Shown one piece after another: positions 58,477-64,000 of a DNA stretch of 64,000 nt. How positions within the stretch are numbered: position 1 is the first letter of the stretch; every line of letters starts with the position of its first letter. A program made the translations under genes and the position numbers. The DNA is from Parvibaculum sp046297875 (lineage in GTDB: Bacteria; Pseudomonadota; Alphaproteobacteria; Parvibaculales; Parvibaculaceae). Location of the stretch: assembly GCF_046297875.1 (NCBI RefSeq), contig NZ_JBKBHD010000001.1:1736001-1800000 (forward strand), written 5' to 3'. Under the pieces are notes generated by a model that made no database searches, was not told where the DNA came from, and worked only from the letters and a program-made list of their open reading frames with translations.

Positions 58477-58594
58477 GTGTCCATCGGTCCGGGGGCGGCG
58501 GTGGCGGAACTCTAGCATGAGGCCTCCGGGTGGGTTCGCTTTTCGCGCGCGCTACGACTATGTTGCCACCGAAGCATCGTAAGCGGAGCAGCCC

Positions 58595-58879
58595 ATGACC
58601 CAGACCCAGAACCGGATTTTCGACGAGCTTGGCCGGCTTTTCACCAATGCGGCGGGCGCCGCGCAGGGTGTCAGGCAGGAGATCGAGACGGTCATCAAGG
58701 GGCAGGCCGAGCGGCTCATCGCCGATATGGACCTTGTGACGCGCGAGGAGTTCGAGGCGGTGCGCGCCATGGCGCAGCTTGCCCGCGAGGAGAACGAGGC
58801 GCTGAAGGCGCGGATCGAGGCGCTCGAGGCGGCTGCGTCGAAAAAGGCCGCCAGGAAGGCCGCAAGCGCGGACGACTGA
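58595..58879 (+). CDS. ubiK: UbiK-like accessory factor (BMFP/YqiC family)
   Basis: The 94-residue protein starts MTQTQNRIFDELGRLFTNAAG, continues with EIETVIKGQAERLIADMDLV and VTREEFEAVRAMAQLAREE, and ends in a coiled coil and Lys/Ala tail. This is the BMFP domain: an amphipathic membrane-binding N-terminus plus a trimeric coiled coil, assisting aerobic ubiquinone synthesis in enterobacteria. It is divergent from the TetR/CYP153 pair. Confidence 0.85.
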   Translation: MTQTQNRIFDELGRLFTNAAGAAQGVRQEIETVIKGQAERLIADMDLVTREEFEAVRAMAQLAREENEALKARIEALEAAASKKAARKAASADD

Positions 58880-59058
58880 GGCCGCCTGCTTCATCCACAG
58901 ATTCGGCCCGGATTTCCCCACCTATCGGACCGCCGAGGGTTGCACCGACTCAATGTGTCGGGCACGGTTGTCTGGTATTCAAGGGGCGGGCAGCCCACTA
59001 GATGTAGGGTCCGGCGGGTAACCTCCGGTTCTAGCGGGCAACCCGAGCGGGGTGATGA

Positions 59059-59562
59059 ATGTCAGGCTCTGTCGCCGAAGCCGAAGAATTCGACGGCAAT
59101 CCGCTTGATCTACTCGAACAAGTCGCCTCTATCCGCGACTGGTTCTTCGAGCGAAGCCATGAGGATGAGCTGAATATCTGCGTCGCGGGCGAGTGGCGGG
59201 ACTATCAGCTGTCGCTTAACTGGCGGAACGATATTTCCGGCCTTCATGTCGCCTGCACGCTGGACCTCAAGGTGCCGCCGGAAAAGCGGCCTGTGGTGCG
59301 CCACCTCATTACCCTCATCAACGAGCAGCTCTGGTCCGGCCATTTCGACATCTGGTCGGATGAGGGCGCGGTGCTTTACCGCAACAGCTTGCTGCTCTGC
59401 GGCGGGGCGGCGGCAACGCCCGAACAATGCGAGGCGCTGCTTCGGCTCGCCGTGGAAGCCTGCGAACGCTATTATCCGGCGCTGCAATTCGTGATGTGGG
59501 CGGGGAAATCGGCCGAGGAGGCCATTGCCGCTGCCATGTTCGAAACGCAGGGAAGCGCCTGA
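59059..59562 (+). CDS. YbjN domain-containing protein
   Basis: The 167-residue acidic protein has the YbjN (type III secretion chaperone-like) fold: EWRDYQLSLNWRNDISGLHV, DLKVPPEKRPVVRHLITLIN, FDIWSDEGAVLYRNSLLLCG. The function is unknown; YbjN proteins affect motility and stress in E. coli. It is separated from proC by 35 bp and may be co-transcribed. Confidence 0.85.
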   Translation: MSGSVAEAEEFDGNPLDLLEQVASIRDWFFERSHEDELNICVAGEWRDYQLSLNWRNDISGLHVACTLDLKVPPEKRPVVRHLITLINEQLWSGHFDIWSDEGAVLYRNSLLLCGGAAATPEQCEALLRLAVEACERYYPALQFVMWAGKSAEEAIAAAMFETQGSA

Positions 59563-59597
59563 CGCGCCGACGGTTTCCTCAGAAGACGGTTCCAGAG

Positions 59598-60422
59598 ATG
59601 ACAGTTTCGATCGAGCGTCCGCTTGTACTGGTGGGTGCGGGCAAGATGGGCAGTGCGCTGCTTTCCGGCTGGCTTCAGGGCGGGCTTTCGCCCTCGCTCG
59701 TGTATGTGCGCGAGCCGCAGGCCACGGACGAGATCCGCGCGCTTGGGGCGAAGGGGCTGAAGCTCAATGCGCCGGTCGAGGAGATTGCGGCGGCGCAGCC
59801 TGCGCTGGTGCTGATTGCGGTGAAGCCGCAGGCGATGGGCGCTGTGCTGCCGGAACTCAAGCCGCTGGTCGGGCCCGCGACCGTGTTTTTGTCGATCGCG
59901 GCGGGGACGGGACTTCAGCGGCTGGAGGAACTGCTCGGCGCCGATGTGGCCGCAATCCGCGCCATGCCGAATACGCCAGCCGCCGTGGGGCGGGGCGTCA
60001 CGGTTGCCCATGCGAACCGGCATGTGACGGCGGAACAGCGCGCGCTGGCCGATGGGCTGCTCGCGGCGGTGGGCGAAGTCGGCTGGGTCGAAAGCGAGGG
60101 CCTTATCGACGCGGTGACGGCGATTTCGGGCAGCGGGCCTGCCTATGTGTTCCATCTCGTCGAATGTCTTGCGGCGGCGGGTGAGGCGCTGGGGCTCGAT
60201 CAGGCGCTTGCAATGAAGCTTGCGCGCGAGACGGTCAGCGGCGCGGGCGAGATGCTGCACCGGCTGCCCGAACCTGCCTCCGAACTCCGCGCCAATGTGA
60301 CCTCGCCGGGCGGCACGACCGCGGCGGCCCTTGATGTGCTGATGGGCGAGGGCGGCTTGTCGCCGCTGATGCGCCGGGCGGCAACGGCGGCGCGGGACCG
60401 GGCGCGCGAGCTTGGCAAGTAG
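59598..60422 (+). CDS. proC: Pyrroline-5-carboxylate reductase ProC
   Basis: ProC makes proline from pyrroline-5-carboxylate with NAD(P)H. The 274-residue protein has the N-terminal dinucleotide motif VLVGAGKMGSALLSGWL. The conserved C-terminal blocks are AISGSGPAYVFHLVECLA and LRANVTSPGGTTAAALDVL. The start ATG follows a run of purines. The ybjN gene precedes it and a TetR gene follows. Confidence 0.96.
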   Translation: MTVSIERPLVLVGAGKMGSALLSGWLQGGLSPSLVYVREPQATDEIRALGAKGLKLNAPVEEIAAAQPALVLIAVKPQAMGAVLPELKPLVGPATVFLSIAAGTGLQRLEELLGADVAAIRAMPNTPAAVGRGVTVAHANRHVTAEQRALADGLLAAVGEVGWVESEGLIDAVTAISGSGPAYVFHLVECLAAAGEALGLDQALAMKLARETVSGAGEMLHRLPEPASELRANVTSPGGTTAAALDVLMGEGGLSPLMRRAATAARDRARELGK

Positions 60423-60473
60423 GCTCGCCATCGGGCCTTACGGGGCCTATGTTCTGTCCGACAGGAGAACAAC

Positions 60474-61082
60474 ATGGCCCGCAAGAGCGACCCGGAAGAG
60501 AAAATCATCAATGCCGCGATGAAGCTCGCCGCCGCACAAGGCTGGCGAGACCTGACGCTTGCCGATATTGCGAAGGCGGCGAAGCTGAAACTTTCGGAAA
60601 TGCCGGCGCATTTCCCGTCCAGGACCGCCATTCTCGCCGCCTATGGCAGGCGGATCGACGCGCGGGTGCTGGATGAAGCCTCCGCCGAAGATATGGACAG
60701 CGAAAGCGCGCGCGACCGGCTGTTCGATGTGCTGATGATGCGCTTCGATGCGATGGCGCCGGAAAAGAAGGCGCTGAAGCGCATTGCCGAGGACATGAAG
60801 CGCGAGCCGCTTTCTTCCGCCGTGCTGGCGCGGCCGATGCTGCAATCCATGAGCTGGATGCTCGAAGCCGCAGGTATCGACTCGTCCGGCTTCGCAGGCG
60901 CCTTGCGGGCGAGGGGCCTCGCACTCATCTGGGCTTCGGCGTTCAACACCTGGCTCGAGGATGATGACGATCAGTCGAAGACCATGGCCGTGCTCGACAG
61001 GAGACTGGCGGACGCCACCATGCTGATCGAACGCGTGTCGCGCTTCATGCCGAAGCGCCGCGAGGCCGGGGAAGCAGCCTAG
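60474..61082 (+). CDS. TetR family transcriptional regulator
   Basis: The 202-residue protein has a TetR-type N-terminus (IINAAMKLAAAQGWRDLTLA, DIAKAAKLKLSEMPAHFPSR). The C-terminus is helical and differs from the other two TetR proteins here; it has weak resemblance to COQ9-like TetR proteins. Its target is unknown. The last codons overlap the convergent SnoaL gene by 4 bp. Confidence 0.82.
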   Translation: MARKSDPEEKIINAAMKLAAAQGWRDLTLADIAKAAKLKLSEMPAHFPSRTAILAAYGRRIDARVLDEASAEDMDSESARDRLFDVLMMRFDAMAPEKKALKRIAEDMKREPLSSAVLARPMLQSMSWMLEAAGIDSSGFAGALRARGLALIWASAFNTWLEDDDDQSKTMAVLDRRLADATMLIERVSRFMPKRREAGEAA

Positions 61083-61450
61083 AAGTGAAACACGCGGCAG
61101 GCGGTGAGCTTGCCACCTTTCCATTCGAGGATTTCGGCAACGCGCTTTCGCGCCGCCTCGTCGTCATTCACCACGCGCCAGTATTCGATGGCGGCGCGGC
61201 CTTCCTCATCCGTTCCTTCGGCGATGACGCTGGTTATGTCGGCGCGGAAGCTTGTGAGCACTTTCGCGACTTCCGCCGCATAGGCGCGCAGTTCGGCGGG
61301 GCCATGAAGCGTTCCATCGGCGCGCTTCATGCGCGCGGTCACGGCGGCGCTCATATGGGTGGCGTCATCGGCATAGAGGGCGGCGACCTTGTCCGGGTCG
61401 AGGCTCGACCAGGCCGCCTGCCATTTAAGAACCATCGCCGGAATTATCAT
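61079..61450 (-). CDS. SnoaL-like / nuclear transport factor 2 fold protein
   Basis: This 123-residue small cone-fold protein has WQAAWSSLDPDKVAALYADD, THMSAAVTARM and a beta-sheet end (EYWRVVNDDE, ILEWKGGKLTACRVFHF), the SnoaL/NTF2 pattern. It might bind or isomerise a small hydrophobic ligand. Its function is unknown. It is downstream of the sensor kinase on the same strand with 6 bp between them. Confidence 0.8.
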   Translation of the reverse strand: MIIPAMVLKWQAAWSSLDPDKVAALYADDATHMSAAVTARMKRADGTLHGPAELRAYAAEVAKVLTSFRADITSVIAEGTDEEGRAAIEYWRVVNDDEAARKRVAEILEWKGGKLTACRVFHF

Positions 61451-61456
61451 TCGCTG

Positions 61457-62875
61457 TCACACCGGCAGATGGATGATGGCGCGCAACCCGCCCATGGGGC
61501 TGCGGGTGAGCGTGATGTCGCCGCCATGACCGCGCGCAATGTCGCGGGCGATTGCAAGGCCAAGGCCCGTGCCGCCTTCGTCGAGATTGCGCGCCGCGTC
61601 GAGCCGGTAGAAGGGGCGGAACACTTCTTCCAGCAGTTCTTCAGGTATGCCTTCGCCGTCATCATCCACCAGAATGTCGATGCTGCCATCCTCATCGCTT
61701 TCCGCATCGCGGATCGCGGTCACCCAGACATGGGGCGCATATTTACCGGCATTGTCTATGATGTTCGTCAGGCAGCGCTTGAAGGCATTGCGCCTGAGCG
61801 GCAGCGTGAGATCGCCATGCAGATCGAGCTTGACATTGTGGCCCTTGCGGATTGCATCGTCCTTCACTTCGGCGATGAGGTCGGCAAGGTCGGTTTCGAC
61901 GGACGCCTCGCCCTGATGGCCGCGCGCGAATTCGAGATAGTCTTCGAGCATCCTTTCCATCTCGGCAATGTCTTCGTGCAGTTCGGCCACTTCCGGGCCG
62001 TCGGGCAGCATGGCGAGCTGCAGCTTGAAGCGCGTCAGCGGGGTACGCAGATCGTGGCTGACGCCGGCAAGCATGGCTGTGCGCTGCTCGATCTGGCGTT
62101 CGATGCGCGCCCGCATTTCCATGAAGGCCTGCGCGGCACGGCGCACTTCGGAAGCGCCTTGCGGGCGGAAGCTCTCGACATCGCGGCCCATGCCGAAGGA
62201 TTCGGCCGCGGCGGCAAGACGCTCGATGGGACGAATCTGGTTTCTCAGAAAAATTATCGCGACGATGATAAGCACGATCGACGTGCCGACCATCCAGACG
62301 ATGAAGATATGCGAGTTCGAGGCATAGACCTGGGACGCCGGCGTCAGCACGCGCATCACGCCGCCATTATAGGCGATGCGAATGTCGACATAGCGGTTCT
62401 GCCGCATCGTGTTGATCCAGTAGGGCCGCGCGATGCGCTTGCGGATTTCGTCGTTGAGCGAGTCCGCCAGCAATCCTCCGACCAATGATGGGGATTCCGG
62501 CAGCGTTTCGCCGTCGAGGAAGGCGATGGGGAGGCCGAGATTGTCGCCCGCGCGTTTGGTGATGCGGGACGCATGGAAGGGAGAGGGGTCTTCCTCGAAT
62601 TCGTCGAGCAGCATTGCAATTTCGGCGATGGTCTTGGCCGAAAGGCGCTCGGTGACGAGCTGCCAGTGCCGCTCCAGAAAGACATAGGTGACGACGACCT
62701 GCAGCAGCACCATCGGCGCCACGATGATGATGAGCGAGCGCCAATAGAGGCCGGACGGCATCAGCCGTTTCAGCAGCATGAAGGGGTGAAGCGCGGGCAT
62801 GGCCGGTGCCCCGCGTTTGCCGGGCGGCAGTGCCTGTGTCTTGCTCTCGGTGTCCGCGCTTGTCATATGCGTCAA
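61457..62875 (-). CDS. EnvZ-like sensor histidine kinase
   Basis: The 472-residue kinase has two membrane segments (about 45-68 and 189-212) flanking a periplasmic domain, and a HAMP domain. The phospho-acceptor is His274 in SHDLRTPLTRFKLQLAM. The ATPase has the N box NIIDNAGKY, the D box VDDDGEGIP and the G2 box GTGLGLAIARDIARGHGG. The architecture and linked regulator resemble EnvZ/OmpR. The signal is unknown. Its ATG overlaps the stop of the response regulator gene. Confidence 0.93.
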   Translation of the reverse strand: MTHMTSADTESKTQALPPGKRGAPAMPALHPFMLLKRLMPSGLYWRSLIIIVAPMVLLQVVVTYVFLERHWQLVTERLSAKTIAEIAMLLDEFEEDPSPFHASRITKRAGDNLGLPIAFLDGETLPESPSLVGGLLADSLNDEIRKRIARPYWINTMRQNRYVDIRIAYNGGVMRVLTPASQVYASNSHIFIVWMVGTSIVLIIVAIIFLRNQIRPIERLAAAAESFGMGRDVESFRPQGASEVRRAAQAFMEMRARIERQIEQRTAMLAGVSHDLRTPLTRFKLQLAMLPDGPEVAELHEDIAEMERMLEDYLEFARGHQGEASVETDLADLIAEVKDDAIRKGHNVKLDLHGDLTLPLRRNAFKRCLTNIIDNAGKYAPHVWVTAIRDAESDEDGSIDILVDDDGEGIPEELLEEVFRPFYRLDAARNLDEGGTGLGLAIARDIARGHGGDITLTRSPMGGLRAIIHLPV

Positions 62876-63594
62876 TCCGGCATCAATGCGTAGCCTTCGC
62901 CGCGCACGGTTTGCAGGTAAACCGGATTCTTCGGATCGGCTTCGAGCTTTCGGCGCAGGCGGTTGATCTGCACGTCGATCGAGCGTTCCGCGGCTTCGTT
63001 GTCGCAGAGATCGAGGCGCGAGAGCGGCCTGCCCGGATTGGCAGCGAAAATGCGCATGAGCTGGATTTCGCGTGTGGTCAGGCGGATCTGCATGTCGCCG
63101 TCCCAGAGCTCGCCGCGGGTGACGTTGAAACGCAGCGGCCCCAGCGAGATATCGTCGGCCTTTTTCATGCCCGGCATTTGCGCGCGGCGGAGAATTGTGC
63201 CGATGCGCAGCAGCAATTCGCGCGGTTCGAAAGGTTTGGCGAGATAATCGTCGGCGCCGCGTTCAAGCCCCTCGATGCGGTCGCCTGCCTCGCCGCGCGC
63301 CGTCAGCATGAGGATCGGGACGGGCGAGGTGCGCCGCAGCGACCGCGCAAAATCGAAACCGCTTTCGCCGGGCATCATCACATCGAGAACGATGAGATCG
63401 AAGGCGAGGCCTTCGAGCCGCGCCCGGGCCTCCGCGGCATGTTCGGCGGTGGTCACGCGGAAGCCATTTTCCGAGAGGTAGCGCTTCAGGAGTTCACGGA
63501 TGCGGCGATCGTCATCGACGACGAGAATATGCGGCGCATCGTCGGCGACGGGTGCGCGGGCCGGCTCCAATGTGCTTCCCTGTTCTGCGGCCAA
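62872..63594 (-). CDS. OmpR-like response regulator
   Basis: The 240-residue protein has a receiver domain (acidic DDD at 27-29, phospho-acceptor Asp71 in LIVLDVMMPGESGFDF, Lys120 in YLAKPF). The winged-helix DNA-binding domain has VQINRLRRKLEADPKNPVYL then VRGEGYALMPD. It pairs with the downstream kinase through an ATGA overlap. An N-terminal extension of about 20 residues precedes the receiver. Confidence 0.93.
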   Translation of the reverse strand: MAAEQGSTLEPARAPVADDAPHILVVDDDRRIRELLKRYLSENGFRVTTAEHAAEARARLEGLAFDLIVLDVMMPGESGFDFARSLRRTSPVPILMLTARGEAGDRIEGLERGADDYLAKPFEPRELLLRIGTILRRAQMPGMKKADDISLGPLRFNVTRGELWDGDMQIRLTTREIQLMRIFAANPGRPLSRLDLCDNEAAERSIDVQINRLRRKLEADPKNPVYLQTVRGEGYALMPD

Positions 63595-63623
63595 GTGCCG
63601 TCTCCTTCAGCCTGTGCGGCGCG

Positions 63624-64000
63624 TCAATTGGTCTGGGCCAGCCGGGCGGCAATGAGGCGCTCGACTTCCGGCCGGTCGTCCTCGTTCACGAGTGCAAGCA
63701 GCACGGCGCGCCAGGCGGCTTCGGCGCCGGGTCCGGCGCTTGCGAGCGCGGCGGCGACACGGGCCTGCTGCGGCGCAGCGAGGCGTTCTTCCAGTTCGAG
63801 ACCGGCAGGCGTGAGGAAGAGCAGGCGCTGGCGCCGGTCCTGCTTGCCGGTTTCCTGTTCGATGAAGCCGCGCTCGATAAGCTGTTTCAGCACGCGGGCC
63901 AGGCTCTGCTTGGTGATGCGCAGGATGTTCAGCAATTCCGCCACGGTGATGCCGGGGTGGCGGCCCACGAAATGGATGACGCGGTGGTGGGCGCGGCCAA
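63624..64000 (-). CDS. MarR family regulator (5' end outside window)
   Basis: The reading frame continues through the right edge; the first visible residues (RVIHFVGRHPGITVAELLNI) are part of the winged helix, so the start lies beyond 64000. The visible part has the DNA-binding helix LRITKQSLARVLKQLIERGF and the wing QDRRQRLLFLTPAGLELEER. MarR proteins repress efflux or catabolic genes in response to small ligands. Confidence 0.88.
   Translation of the reverse strand, partial: GRAHHRVIHFVGRHPGITVAELLNILRITKQSLARVLKQLIERGFIEQETGKQDRRQRLLFLTPAGLELEERLAAPQQARVAAALASAGPGAEAAWRAVLLALVNEDDRPEVERLIAARLAQTN

Noticed and set aside
57686..58594. Operator for the TetR protein next to CYP153
   Set aside because: No convincing palindrome was found in either flanking region.
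1..64000. CRISPR array, prophage or insertion sequence
   Set aside because: No regularly spaced repeats, phage structural genes, transposase or integrase motifs were seen anywhere in the window.

Overview
The window looks like chromosomal DNA of a high-GC alphaproteobacterium. The evidence is a CckA-pathway phosphotransferase (ChpT), CtrA, the CtrA inhibitor SciP (DUF1153), the flagellar regulator FlbD, RpoH near RluD, the order prs-rplY-pth-ychF, and DUF1134 and DUF1007 proteins. The CYP153-type alkane hydroxylase, paired acyl-CoA dehydrogenases and acyl-CoA synthetase suggest a hydrocarbon- or surfactant-degrading lineage such as Parvibaculum. That genus guess is inference.

Left part (1-12.4 kb): a membrane spermidine-synthase-like protein cut by the window edge, an AI-2E transporter and rpoH. 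A visibly AT-richer island (about 4.14-8.35 kb) then separates rpoH from rluD, which are often neighbours in this class. It carries two units in convergent orientation. One is a DUF262 protein followed directly by a HEPN-type protein. The other is a NaeI-like restriction-modification operon (C5-methyltransferase, NaeI-family endonuclease, Vsr repair nuclease). Downstream of rluD and its divergent DUF6476 gene lies an unannotated candidate small RNA with two stem-loops whose loops both contain CCUCCUCCC, plus tRNA-Glu. MAPEG, a coiled-coil membrane protein and DUF1134 follow.

Middle part (12.5-31.7 kb): a ydbH-ynbE-ydbL envelope operon, cysQ, chpT convergent with ctrA, and then a flagellar block. 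The block comprises fliI-fliJ, the operon fliF-fliG-fliH-fliN-flbD-flhA, sciP, and fliK-flgD. Two sigma-54 type promoters (before fliF and fliK) each have the same palindrome, CCGGCAA-N3-TTGCCGG, about 105-112 bp upstream of the -12 element. These are good candidates for FlbD enhancer (ftr) sites. CtrA-like half-sites lie upstream of ctrA and fliF.

31.8-48 kb: mnmA, a PmtA-like methyltransferase, tRNA-Met, a small exported protein with 16 consecutive Asn-X dipeptides, an RluA-family synthase coupled to a GIY-YIG protein, exoD, a GST, a cold-shock gene, a NicO/DUF1007 metal-transport pair, two acyl-CoA dehydrogenases with an acyl-CoA synthetase, an exported trypsin-like protease, a ferric-reductase-like membrane protein divergent from a TetR regulator with twin perfect operators, and a diiron ferritin-like protein.

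Right part (48-64 kb): an alpha/beta hydrolase, then ychF, pth, rplY (with a probable attenuator leader) and prs, a lipoprotein, pgeF-midA-lgt, CYP153 with a TetR regulator, a UbiK-like protein, YbjN, proC, another TetR, a SnoaL-like protein, an EnvZ/OmpR-like pair, and a MarR gene cut by the right edge. I saw no CRISPR array, insertion sequence, rRNA or replication origin.
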